NCBI RefSeq assembly: GCF_017592395.1
Contig: NZ_JAGFOU010000025.1
Location: 1 to 50,318, forward strand
Direction of reading: 5' to 3'
Source of the DNA: Actinomyces bowdenii
GTDB lineage: Bacteria > Actinomycetota > Actinomycetes > Actinomycetales > Actinomycetaceae
Length of the DNA: 50,318 nt
Of this stretch, positions 29,600-37,072 are shown piece after piece. Each line of letters begins with the position of its first letter. Within the stretch, counting starts at the first letter, position 1. The notes under the pieces were generated by a model that had not been told where the DNA came from, ran no database searches, and worked only from the letters and a program-made list of their open reading frames with translations. The position numbers were made by a program, and so were the translations under genes.

Positions 29600-30931
29600 T
29601 CAGGCGCCCACCATCTGGAAGGTCAAGAGCCCGGGGGCGGGGATCGTGCGCTCCACCCCCGCCTGGGCCCGCGGGTCGATCTCCAGGATCTCCTCGCCTG
29701 AGGCGGCGGGAAGATAGGCGCGGTCGGCGGTGGCGTGGATGCCGCTGCGCGCCACCAGATCGGGGGAGGCCAGAGGATCGGTGACGGCCTCCTGAGCGCC
29801 GTCGGCCCACACGTGGATGCGGCCCTGGTCATCGACGCCCACCACGCGGTCATGGTTGTCGCCCAGGGCGCAGACGGCCACCAGTGGGGATGATCCCGTG
29901 CCGGGCCCGGCCGCATCGGCCTGGGGGCCGGACCAGCTGCGCTCGCGGATGCTGAGCGACCACCAGCCGCCGTGGGAGTCCAGGGCCGCTACCTTCGGGC
30001 GCCCTGGGCGAGCGCCGAAGGACACCAGGCTCGTGCCCTGCGGCGCCGTCTCGGGCAGGGCCACCCACTCCAGGACCGGGGTCTGGGCCTGGGGATCGGG
30101 CAGGGAGGCCACCACCGCGCCGCCCTCGCAGCCCAGGGCCGTCCCCGCCCGGGTGGAGATGCCGCCGGAGGGCCGGGGGCAGGGCAGGGGGTCGCCGACG
30201 GCGGCACCCTGCTGGTCCAGGAGGAGCGCCTGGCCCTGGCGGACCGCGACCACATGGGAGCCCAGCGGGGCGGCGTAGCTGCCCGGATCGACCTCGGCGG
30301 TCATCACGGGGGAGACCCGCCCCTGCTCCAGGGCCCGGCGATCCAGGAGCGTCATCGTCCCATTCGAGGTGACGGCGGTGTACTGGGCGCTGCTGGCGAT
30401 GGTGGGCGGGGCCTCACCGGCGCCGACGGCCTCGGGGGCCCCGCTCCCGGACCCCGCCGGTGCCGCGAGGGAGCCCAGGGCCGTGGCGGGGGCGCGGTAG
30501 TAGTGCTGGTGGTCCCCGTGGTCCTGGGTCCACACCCCCGAGTCCACCAGGCTCGGCGGTGCGCCTGCGCCGCCCAGGGCCAGGAGCCTGCGGTCGGTGG
30601 CGGCGGTCCTGGCCCCCTCGGCCCTGGCCAGCGGCGTGACGGACAGGTCCTCCACGCTGATGAGGCCCAGCTCGCCGGCGGTGCTCAGCACGGCCAGGGA
30701 GGTGGGGGCCTCCTCCAGCTCCTCGGCCCCCTCGACATGGCCGTGGCCGCCGCCCTCCTGACTGCTGTCCGTGCCGGGGGAGGGGGACCCTGCCTGGGCG
30801 GTCCGCGCCGTCTGGCCCTCCCCGGTGGCCGAGGGGGCCGAGGCGGGGGTGCCGCCGCACGCCGTCAGTGCCAGGGGCAGGAGGGCGCAGGCGGCCAGGC
30901 GGGCGCGGAGGCGATCGGCGAGGAGGGGCAC
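29600..30931 (-). CDS. Second His-rich lipoprotein, AztD-like paralogue
   Basis: 443 residues. The N-terminus MPLLADRLRARLAACALLPL runs into a lipobox LALTAC (Cys about 25). A low-complexity linker with GGGHGHVEG follows, then a propeller-like body with a His-rich loop DHGDHQHYY (about residues 141-149). Overall plan matches the downstream AztD-like lipoprotein, but this one lacks the C-terminal His cluster. Start: GTG at 30931 with no ribosome binding site but a -10 box six bases upstream, so probably leaderless. A possible Zur operator overlaps the promoter, which fits zinc-responsive control. Function in zinc handling is inferred. Confidence 0.6.
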   Translation of the reverse strand: MPLLADRLRARLAACALLPLALTACGGTPASAPSATGEGQTARTAQAGSPSPGTDSSQEGGGHGHVEGAEELEEAPTSLAVLSTAGELGLISVEDLSVTPLARAEGARTAATDRRLLALGGAGAPPSLVDSGVWTQDHGDHQHYYRAPATALGSLAAPAGSGSGAPEAVGAGEAPPTIASSAQYTAVTSNGTMTLLDRRALEQGRVSPVMTAEVDPGSYAAPLGSHVVAVRQGQALLLDQQGAAVGDPLPCPRPSGGISTRAGTALGCEGGAVVASLPDPQAQTPVLEWVALPETAPQGTSLVSFGARPGRPKVAALDSHGGWWSLSIRERSWSGPQADAAGPGTGSSPLVAVCALGDNHDRVVGVDDQGRIHVWADGAQEAVTDPLASPDLVARSGIHATADRAYLPAASGEEILEIDPRAQAGVERTIPAPGLLTFQMVGA

Positions 30932-30937
30932 GCCACT

Positions 30938-30943
30938 ACATTA
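30938..30943 (-). promoter_or_regulatory. Probable -10 box for the AztD-like operon (leaderless)
   Basis: On the minus strand TAATGT is followed by six bases (AGTGGC) and then the GTG at 30931. There is no Shine-Dalgarno sequence. The arrangement is the same as at menC, menD and the HtpX-like gene. Confidence 0.45.
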
Positions 30944-30944
30944 A

Positions 30945-30959
30945 TGAATACCGTTATCG
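30945..30959 (-). promoter_or_regulatory. Possible Zur-type operator
   Basis: On the minus strand CGATAACGGTATTCA, an A/T-rich imperfect palindrome in otherwise GC-rich DNA, abuts the -10 box. It agrees at most positions with the actinobacterial Zur pattern TGAAAACGGTTTTCA (consensus from memory). A repressor bound there would cover the promoter spacer. Zinc control of the two His-rich lipoproteins would make sense but is inferred. Confidence 0.4.
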
Positions 30960-31336
30960 TTATGTGCTGAGGATGAGGAATGAGACCGACCTCACCCCCT
31001 GGCGGGGCGGTGGGCTGCCGGTCGTGCGCGCAGGGGCCTGGGCGGGACGGCGGTGCACAACCGTGATAATCGTGACCCCTTCGCTATCCTCGGGCGTTCC
31101 CGCTGGGCTTCGATCCTTCGGTGGTAACGGTTGAGCCGCTGTTGCGGCAATGGCCATGAAGCGGGGCGAAGGCCAGGTTTATTCTGTCGGAACCCGTGTG
31201 CCGCCTGCCCTGCCCCGGGGCCGGGACGCATGGGTCGTCGTCGGCCCGGTGCTCATCCCCGGTCCTGCTCGACCGCACCTTGAACCACCGTCCCGTGATG
31301 CGCGCTGTCCTCTCAGGCGCGAATGAAGGAGTAGAG
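30960..31336. other. Intergenic region between divergent lipoprotein and surface-protein genes
   Basis: No gene is seen. It holds an A/T-rich patch with GATAAT at 31065-31070, TATCCT at 31085-31090 and TATTCT near 31180. Any of these could be a -10 box for the rightward surface-protein gene, none with a convincing -35. If one of the first two is used, the mRNA has an untranslated leader of about 240 bases. I could not match that leader to a known riboswitch. Confidence 0.3.
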
Positions 31337-32320
31337 ATGAAGCAACGAGGAGCATGGCGAGGCTGGGCCCGCTCCGTGACTGCGGCGGCATGCGCCGGCG
31401 CCCTGTTCTTGGGTTTGGGGGCCGGTGCCTCAGCCTCCCCGCTGCCGGAGGCGGGGCCGACTCCGGCAGCGGCTCCGGCCCTCGATGAGGACTTCGATGA
31501 GGGCCTCGATCCAGTCCTGGACGGGCCTGGGTCCCCGGTCGAGACCCCGGAGCCGGTCCCGGTCGAGACCCCGACTCCGGAGCCGGCCCCGGTCCCCGAT
31601 CCGGACCCGGACGCCAACGCCCTGCCCGGGAACGGGGACCTGACTCCGGAGCCGGAACCTCCGGCCCCGGCCCCGGTCACCGATCCGGACCCGGACACCC
31701 AGGCCCTGCCCGGGAACGGGGACCTGACTCCGGAGCCGGAACCTCCGGCCCCGGCCCCGGTCACCGATCCGGCCCCGGCCTCGGAGCCGGTCCCGGCCCC
31801 GGACGAGACTGCGGCCCCGGCTCCGGTCCCGGCCCCGGACGAGACTGCGGCCCCGGCTCCGGTCCCGGCCCCGGACGAGACTGCGGCCCCGGCTCCGGTC
31901 CCGGCTCCGGACGAGACTGCGGCCCCGGCTCCGGTCCCGGCTCCGGACGAGACTGCGGCCCCGGCTCCGGTCCCGGCTCCGGACGAGACTGCGGCCCCGG
32001 TCCCGGACCCCGCCTCCGATGCGACGCCTCAGCCTTCGGCCGATCCCACCTCCGAGCCGACGCAGGAGCCCACGGCTGAGCTCTCGGCCTCGCAGGAGCC
32101 CTCGGCCGTGCCCTCCCCGGGCGCTGGCGGCCCGGGCACCCAGGTGCCCTCGGCCGCCGGGCAGCCCAGCACGGGGCCCTCGGCCCCCACCACGGTCCCG
32201 GTGGCCACCGGCTCCCCGCTGGCCACCACCGGAACCGCGGTCCTGGGCACGGCACTGGTCGCGGGCCTGGCCCTCATCGCCGGAGCGGCCCTGCTCAGGG
32301 CACGGCGCTGCCGGGGATGA
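31337..32320 (+). CDS. Sortase-anchored surface protein with Pro/Ala repeat stalk
   Basis: 327 residues. It has a signal peptide at 1-34 (hydrophobic core AAACAGALFLGLGAG) and then a long Pro/Ala/Asp/Glu-rich region. The C-terminus has the sorting signal L295-A-T-T-G299, a hydrophobic helix (about 300-320) and a basic tail RARRCRG. LAxTG is a known sortase motif variant in actinobacteria. The stalk contains two copies of a roughly 28-residue block with ALPGNGDLTPEPEP and six tandem copies of PVPAPDETAAPA. There is no globular domain, so it probably serves as a wall-spanning stalk or coat protein. Start: ATG with AAGGAG seven bases upstream. It is followed by a strong hairpin terminator. No sortase gene is nearby. 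Confidence 0.85.
   Translation: MKQRGAWRGWARSVTAAACAGALFLGLGAGASASPLPEAGPTPAAAPALDEDFDEGLDPVLDGPGSPVETPEPVPVETPTPEPAPVPDPDPDANALPGNGDLTPEPEPPAPAPVTDPDPDTQALPGNGDLTPEPEPPAPAPVTDPAPASEPVPAPDETAAPAPVPAPDETAAPAPVPAPDETAAPAPVPAPDETAAPAPVPAPDETAAPAPVPAPDETAAPVPDPASDATPQPSADPTSEPTQEPTAELSASQEPSAVPSPGAGGPGTQVPSAAGQPSTGPSAPTTVPVATGSPLATTGTAVLGTALVAGLALIAGAALLRARRCRG
31790..32005 (+). repeat. Six tandem 36-bp repeats inside the surface-protein gene
   Basis: Units start at 31790, 31826, 31862, 31898, 31934 and 31970, contiguous and in frame, each coding for PVPAPDETAAPA; the last unit ends in PV. Units differ at a few silent positions (ccccg versus ctccg). Gain or loss of a unit would change protein length without a frameshift. 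Confidence 0.95.
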
Positions 32321-32351
32321 TGCGACCCGGATGACGGCTCGGCCGTGCATG

Positions 32352-32391
32352 CCCGTGGGGCGGGATCGAGTTCTCGATCCCGCCCCACGGG
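32352..32391. terminator. Strong hairpin terminator after the surface-protein gene
   Basis: Perfect 19-bp inverted repeat, arms 32352-32370 (CCCGTGGGGCGGGATCGAG) and 32373-32391, separated only by TT. It begins 32 bp after the stop codon. There is no T-run, as is common in high-GC actinobacteria. Confidence 0.8.
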
Positions 32392-32636
32392 ACCCTCCGG
32401 GGCCGGATGCCGGGCGGAGCGCCCGGCCGGGCCCGGATGCCGTCGGGCGGTGCCGCGGCGCCCGACGCGAGGCCGCGTGACGCGCCTCAAAGGGGGAGCG
32501 TCCTCTTCGGGCTGGGCTGGCGGCGGCGGAATCCCTAGACTGACCCCGGCCCATCGCGGAGGCCGGAATCGGTGCATCGGCACCGGTCGCGCGCGGGGCC
32601 GTCGTGCTCCACACCACCTGCCAGGAACGAGGACCA
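32392..32636. promoter_or_regulatory. Upstream region of fprA
   Basis: No gene is seen. TAGACT at 32536-32541 is a possible -10 box, about 90 bases before the GTG of the reductase; no clear -35 lies at the right distance. Confidence 0.3.
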
Positions 32637-34121
32637 GTGAACACCCGCCCGCTCTCCGTCGCCGTCATCGGCGCCGGCCCCGCCGGAATCTATGCCGCAG
32701 ACATCCTGTCCAAGTCCGGCCTGGACGTGAGCATCGACCTGTTCGAGCGCCTGCCCGCCCCCTACGGCCTCGTGCGCTACGGGGTGGCCCCCGACCACCC
32801 GCGCATCAAGCAGATCATCGTCGCCCTGTACAAGATCCTCCAGCGCGGCGACATCCGCCTGGTCGGCAATGTCGAGGTGGGCCGCGACATCACCGTGGCC
32901 GAGCTCCAGGAGCGCTACGACGCCCTGGTCTTCTCCACCGGCGCCGACACCGACGCCCCCCTGGACATCCCCGGTGCCGACGCGCCCGAGTGCCACGGCG
33001 GCGCCGACTTCGTCTCCTGGTACGACGGGCACCCCGACCACCCGCGCACCTGGGACCTCAGCGCCAAGGAGGTGGCCGTCATCGGGGTGGGCAACGTGGC
33101 CCTGGACATCGCCCGGGTCCTGGCCAAGCATCCCGCCGACCTCATGACCACCGAGATCCCCGCCAACGTCGCCCGGGCCCTGGAGGCCTCCCCAGTCACC
33201 GACGTCCACGTCTTCGGCCGCCGCGGCCCGGCCCAGGTCAAGTTCACCCCCCTGGAGCTGCGCGAGCTGGGCAAGCAGCCCGACGTCGACGTCATCGTCC
33301 ACGAGGAGGACTTCGAGTACGACGAGGGCTCCCAGGCCGCGCTGGCCGCCTCCAACCAGCAGCGCCAGGTGGTCAAGGCCCTGGAGGGCTACGCCATGCA
33401 GGAGCCCGAGGACCTGACCGCCTCCCACCGCATCCACATCCACCTGTTCGCCGCCCCCGCCGAGGTCCTCACCGACGCCGAGGGCCACGTCACCGGCCTG
33501 CGCACCGAGCGCACCCGCCTGACCGGGGACGGCACTGTCACCGGCACGGGGGAGATGCGCGACTGGCCGGTCCAGGCCGTCTACCGCGCCGTGGGCTACG
33601 CGGGCAGCCCGATCCCCGGCCTGCCCTTCGATGAGGACGGCCACGTCCTGCCCAACGAGGGCGGGCGCGTGCTGGGGCGGGACGGCGAGCCCCTGGTCGG
33701 CATCTACGCCACCGGCTGGATCCGCCGGGGCCCCGTCGGCCTCATCGGCTCCACCAAGTCCGACGCCCAGGAGACCATCACCAACCTGGTCGCCGATGCC
33801 GAGGCGGGACTGCTGCGCGCCAGCGGCGAGGACTCCCAGGTCGGCCACGACGCCGCCATGGCGCTGCTGACCGAGCGGGGCGTGCCCTTCACCACCTGGC
33901 AGGGCTGGGAGCTCCTGGACGCCTACGAGCGCGAGCTCGGCCAGGACCATGGGCCGGTGGAGGTCTCCAGCGGCGAGGCCAAGGACCGCGAGCGGGTCAA
34001 GGTGGTCTCCCGCGAGGCCATGACCGCCATCTCCCGCTCCACCTCCGTGCCCGAGGACCTCATCGGCCAGCCCGAGGCCGACCGCGTGCCCGAGCGCGTG
34101 GCCCACCGCCTCCAGGGCTGA
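32637..34121 (+). CDS. fprA: Ferredoxin/adrenodoxin-type NADP+ reductase (FprA)
   Basis: FAD flavoprotein that exchanges electrons between NADP(H) and ferredoxin, of the adrenodoxin-reductase-like FprA class. It has 494 residues from a GTG preceded by GGAACGAGGA. FAD motif VIGAGPAGIYAADIL near the N-terminus, the class signature RLPAPYGLVRYGVAPDHP, NADP motif VIGVGNVALDIARVL, and the C-terminal YATGWIRRGPVGLIGSTKSDA. The C-terminus after about residue 430 is slightly longer than usual. It appears monocistronic and no ferredoxin gene adjoins it. Confidence 0.92.
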   Translation: MNTRPLSVAVIGAGPAGIYAADILSKSGLDVSIDLFERLPAPYGLVRYGVAPDHPRIKQIIVALYKILQRGDIRLVGNVEVGRDITVAELQERYDALVFSTGADTDAPLDIPGADAPECHGGADFVSWYDGHPDHPRTWDLSAKEVAVIGVGNVALDIARVLAKHPADLMTTEIPANVARALEASPVTDVHVFGRRGPAQVKFTPLELRELGKQPDVDVIVHEEDFEYDEGSQAALAASNQQRQVVKALEGYAMQEPEDLTASHRIHIHLFAAPAEVLTDAEGHVTGLRTERTRLTGDGTVTGTGEMRDWPVQAVYRAVGYAGSPIPGLPFDEDGHVLPNEGGRVLGRDGEPLVGIYATGWIRRGPVGLIGSTKSDAQETITNLVADAEAGLLRASGEDSQVGHDAAMALLTERGVPFTTWQGWELLDAYERELGQDHGPVEVSSGEAKDRERVKVVSREAMTAISRSTSVPEDLIGQPEADRVPERVAHRLQG

Positions 34122-34149
34122 GCCGCAGGCACCGCCACGGGGCCCGCCG

Positions 34150-34155
34150 TAGAAT
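34150..34155 (+). promoter_or_regulatory. Possible -10 box of ald
   Basis: TAGAAT in the 101-bp gap between fprA and ald, 67 bases before the ald ATG. No convincing -35 box. GAGAGG (34211-34216) is the ald ribosome binding site. Confidence 0.35.
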
Positions 34156-34222
34156 GGCAGGCCTGTCCGGTGGCCGCAGGCCGCGGCCACCGCTCTTCCG
34201 CAACCCCTCAGAGAGGCACCTC

Positions 34223-35335
34223 ATGAGAATCGGCGTTCCCACCGAGATCAAGGACAACGAGTTCCGCGTCGCCCTGACGCCTGCCGGCGTGGACGCCCTG
34301 GTCCGGCGCGGGCATGAGGTGAGTATCCAGGCCGGCGCGGGCCTGGGCAGCGCTATCGGTGACGAGGCCTACCGCAGTGCCGGGGCGGTGCTCGTGGATG
34401 ATCCGCGTGAGCTGTGGGAGGGCTCCGAGCTCATCCTCAAGGTCAAGGAGCCCGTCGCCTCGGAGTACGGGCTCCTGCGCCCGGGGCTGACCCTGTTCAC
34501 CTTCCTCCACCTGGCCGCCGACCGGTCCCTGACCGAGGAGCTCTTGGCCCGGGGAGTGACCTCCATCGCCTACGAGACCGTCCAGGACGACGAGGGCGGC
34601 CTGCCCCTGCTGGCGCCCATGTCGGAGATCGCCGGGAGCCTGGCCGCCCAGGTCGGGGCCGACTGCCTCATGAGGCCCCGCGGCGGCTCCGGGGTGCTCC
34701 TGGGCGGGGCGCCCGGGGTGCGGCGCGGGCGCGTCGTCGTCCTGGGCGGGGGCGTCGCGGGACTGCGGGCGGCCCAGGTGGCCGTCGGCATGGGGGCCGA
34801 CGTCACCGTCTTCGACATCGACCCCTCGCGCATGCGCTACATCGAGGAGGTCTCCGGCGGCGCCATCCGCACCCGGTACTCCACACCCCTGGATGTGGCC
34901 GAGGAGACCGCCGGGGCCGACCTGGTCATCGGCGCCGTCCTGGTGCCCGGGGCCCGGGCCCCGCGCCTGGTGACCCACGAGATGGTGCAGGCCATGCGCC
35001 CGGGCAGCGCCCTGGTGGACATCGCCATCGATCAGGGCGGCTGCTTCGAGGACTCCCGCCCCACCACCCACACCGACCCCACCTACGAGGTCGAGGGCAC
35101 CACCTTCTACTGCGTGGCCAACATGCCCGGCGCCGTGCCCCACACCTCCACCTACGCCCTGACCAACGCCACTCTTCCCTATGCGCTGGAGCTGGCCGAC
35201 TCCGGCTGGAGGCGGGCCTGCACCCGCCGCCGGGACCTGGCCCGCGGCCTGAGCACGCATGAGGGGGCCCTCTACACCCCGGGCGTGGGCGAGGAGCTGG
35301 GGATCGAGACCGCTGAGGTCGCCGATCTGCTCTGA
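34223..35335 (+). CDS. ald: Alanine dehydrogenase
   Basis: Interconverts L-alanine and pyruvate plus ammonia with NAD(H). It has 370 residues, the family length. Substrate and catalytic residues are in place: Arg15 (NEFRVALTP), Lys75 (LKVKEP) and His96 (TFLHLAAD). The NAD motif is GGGVAGLRAAQVAVGMGA, followed by DIDPSRM. The C-terminal VDIAIDQGGCFE and CVANMPGAVPHTSTYALTNA are also intact. ATG at 34223 with GAGAGG upstream. It seems to be a single gene; a structured repeat follows 50 bp after the stop. Confidence 0.95.
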   Translation: MRIGVPTEIKDNEFRVALTPAGVDALVRRGHEVSIQAGAGLGSAIGDEAYRSAGAVLVDDPRELWEGSELILKVKEPVASEYGLLRPGLTLFTFLHLAADRSLTEELLARGVTSIAYETVQDDEGGLPLLAPMSEIAGSLAAQVGADCLMRPRGGSGVLLGGAPGVRRGRVVVLGGGVAGLRAAQVAVGMGADVTVFDIDPSRMRYIEEVSGGAIRTRYSTPLDVAEETAGADLVIGAVLVPGARAPRLVTHEMVQAMRPGSALVDIAIDQGGCFEDSRPTTHTDPTYEVEGTTFYCVANMPGAVPHTSTYALTNATLPYALELADSGWRRACTRRRDLARGLSTHEGALYTPGVGEELGIETAEVADLL

Positions 35336-35384
35336 GGGGCTGTCGCACGCGCGGCCGGCCTGCGCCGGTGGGGCTCTTCGCGCC

Positions 35385-35516
35385 CCATGATGTCCAGATC
35401 CCTGACAAAGGGCCGGGGAGCACCTGTCAGGCCGGATGAGGATCCGCATGATTCCGCGGTTCCTGCTCGCCGTTGAGCGGCGCGGGCACTCCTTTGTCAG
35501 GGATCTGGACACATGG
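35385..35516. repeat. Structured repeat with the same core as the 197-bp elements but different arms
   Basis: Outer arms: 21 bp perfect (35391-35411 with 35491-35511, beginning TGTCCAGATCCCTGACAAAG). They extend to 26 bp by CCATG/CATGG across one bulged A at 35390. Inside the loop is GATCCGCATGATTCC (35442-35456) and, two bases on, GGTTC, as in the left unit of the element at 7614 and the matching unit at 27740-27831. Immediately before the core CGGAT-GAGG-ATCCG can form a small hairpin. It lies between ald and the HtpX-like gene and holds no gene. Confidence 0.8.
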
Positions 35517-35581
35517 CCTCGGGGTGGATGCGGTCAACCCCCTCTCCCAAGAAGTGTCCGGGTCGTGCCCGGTCCTGTTGA

Positions 35582-35587
35582 TAGGAT
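35582..35587 (+). promoter_or_regulatory. Probable -10 box of the HtpX-like gene (leaderless)
   Basis: TAGGAT, six bases (CAGCCC), then the ATG at 35594; no Shine-Dalgarno sequence. Same spacing as menC, menD and the AztD-like paralogue. Confidence 0.45.
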
Positions 35588-35593
35588 CAGCCC

Positions 35594-36457
35594 ATGACTG
35601 GGACGAATCATCACAACGGGCTCAAGACGGCCATCCTCATGGGAGGGCTGTGGAGCCTGCTCCTGCTCCTCGGCTGGCTGCTGGCCCGGGGGACGGGCTC
35701 CAGCATCTGGCTGTTCGTCATGCCGCTCATCGGCGTGGCCCAGACCGCCTACACCTACTGGAACTCCGACAAGCTGGCGGTGCGCTCCATGGGCGCCATC
35801 GAGGTCAGCCAGGCCCAGCAGCCCGCCATGCACGCCATCGTGCGCGAGCTCTCCGAGCGCGCCGGCCAGCCCATGCCCCGCCTCTACGTGGCCCCCACGA
35901 TGAGCCCCAACGCCTTCGCCACCGGCCGCGACCCCCAGCACGCCGCCGTGTGCTGCACCCAGGGGATCCTCCAGCTGCTCAACGAGCGCGAGCTGCGCGG
36001 GGTGCTGGGCCACGAGCTCTCCCACGTCTACAACCGCGACATCCTCACCGGCTCGGTGGCCGCAGGGATCGCCGGCGTCATCTCCTCGGTGTCCATGATC
36101 GCCCTGTGGTTCGGAGGCGGGCGGGACCGGCGCGAGGGCAACCCCATCGCCGTCCTCCTCCTGGCCCTCCTGGCGCCCCTGGCGGCCTCCCTCACCCAGT
36201 TCGCCATCTCGCGGACCCGTGAGTACGACGCCGACGAGGACGGCGCCACCCTCACCCAGGACCCCCTGGCGCTGGCCAGTGCGCTGAGCAAGCTGGAGTC
36301 CGGGGTCTCCCGGGTCCCCATGGCCCAGGACCCGAGGGTCGAGCCGGTCTCGGCCATGATGATCGCCAACCCCTTCGGCTCGATGCGCAACCTCTTCGCC
36401 ACCCACCCGCCCATGAGCCAGCGCATCGCTCGCCTGGAGAGGATGGCCGGGTACTGA
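35594..36457 (+). CDS. HtpX-like M48 family membrane metalloprotease
   Basis: Zinc protease for membrane-protein quality control. It has 287 residues. Two membrane helices lie at the N-terminus (about 10-32 and 37-57), the zinc motif is H140-E141-L-S-H144, and two more hydrophobic segments follow (about 152-176 and 186-208). The third zinc-ligand region is TREYDADEDGA. This order matches HtpX. The start ATG is supported by the -10 box directly upstream rather than by a ribosome binding site. Symbol withheld because several HtpX paralogues can occur in one genome. Confidence 0.9.
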   Translation: MTGTNHHNGLKTAILMGGLWSLLLLLGWLLARGTGSSIWLFVMPLIGVAQTAYTYWNSDKLAVRSMGAIEVSQAQQPAMHAIVRELSERAGQPMPRLYVAPTMSPNAFATGRDPQHAAVCCTQGILQLLNERELRGVLGHELSHVYNRDILTGSVAAGIAGVISSVSMIALWFGGGRDRREGNPIAVLLLALLAPLAASLTQFAISRTREYDADEDGATLTQDPLALASALSKLESGVSRVPMAQDPRVEPVSAMMIANPFGSMRNLFATHPPMSQRIARLERMAGY

Positions 36458-36490
36458 TGCCGGCGGTGTCCGGTGCGTCCGCATATCCCC

Positions 36491-37072
36491 GTGACCAACC
36501 CCGCTGCGCCGCTCGATGACGGTCAGGCGCGAGGCGGCCCGCTCCGCCCGTGCCTCGTCGTCATCGGTGGCCTGCCCGGCGTCGGCAAGACCACGGTGTG
36601 CCGGGAGGTCCTGGGCCTGCGGCCCATGACCTGGCTGCGGATTGACTCCATCGAGCAGGCCCTGCGCGAGAGCGGCGAGATGCGTCCCGGTACGCCCGGC
36701 GGCGCCGGGTACGCCGCGGCCGCAGCGGTGTCCCGAGATGTTCTGGCCACTGGCGGGGATGTGCTGGCCGAATGCGTCAACCCCATGCCTCTTACCCGGC
36801 GCCTGTGGGAGGCGACTGCTGGTGACCTCGGGTGCGCCTTCCTCGGCGTTGAGCTGGTCTGCTCAGATGCGGGTGAGCACCGCCGCCGTGTGGAGGGGCG
36901 CGCCAGCGACATCAAGGGACTGGTGCTGCCCGATTGGCGGGAGGTCCGCACCCGCGACTATGAGCCCTGGCCCGAGGCGGGCCTGAGGCTGGACACCGCG
37001 CGCCTGCCCCCCGCGGGCGCTGCGGGTCGCATCATTCGCGCCTTGTCGACCCTGCTCGGGGCAGGGCCGTGA
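36491..37072 (+). CDS. P-loop kinase-like protein (AAA_33/zeta-like)
   Basis: 193 residues from the GTG at 36491; a GTG at 36473 in the same frame would add six. A Walker A motif, GGLPGVGKTTV, is followed by WLRIDSIEQAL, the strand-and-acidic-residue arrangement of small-molecule kinases such as the AAA_33, shikimate kinase-like or zeta-toxin-like groups. LVCSDAGEHRRRVEGR resembles the lid region. Substrate unknown. Its stop overlaps the GTG of the next gene, so it is coupled to an aminoglycoside phosphotransferase-like protein. No antitoxin gene is visible upstream, which argues against a zeta toxin. Confidence 0.7.
   Translation: MTNPAAPLDDGQARGGPLRPCLVVIGGLPGVGKTTVCREVLGLRPMTWLRIDSIEQALRESGEMRPGTPGGAGYAAAAAVSRDVLATGGDVLAECVNPMPLTRRLWEATAGDLGCAFLGVELVCSDAGEHRRRVEGRASDIKGLVLPDWREVRTRDYEPWPEAGLRLDTARLPPAGAAGRIIRALSTLLGAGP

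Noticed and set aside
30960-31336. Riboswitch in the leader of the surface-protein gene
   Set aside because: A long leader is possible, but I could not recognise conserved elements of any known class.
31790-32005. CRISPR-like array
   Set aside because: The 36-bp units are contiguous with no spacers and encode an in-frame protein repeat in a sortase-anchored protein.
35385-35516. Insertion sequence with 21-26-bp terminal inverted repeats
   Set aside because: Only about 132 bp long, no transposase or remnant, no target duplication seen; treated as a structured repeat instead, although a MITE is not excluded.
36491-37072. Zeta toxin of a toxin-antitoxin pair
   Set aside because: No small antitoxin gene upstream, and the gene is coupled to a metabolic-type kinase; only the P-loop resemblance supports it.
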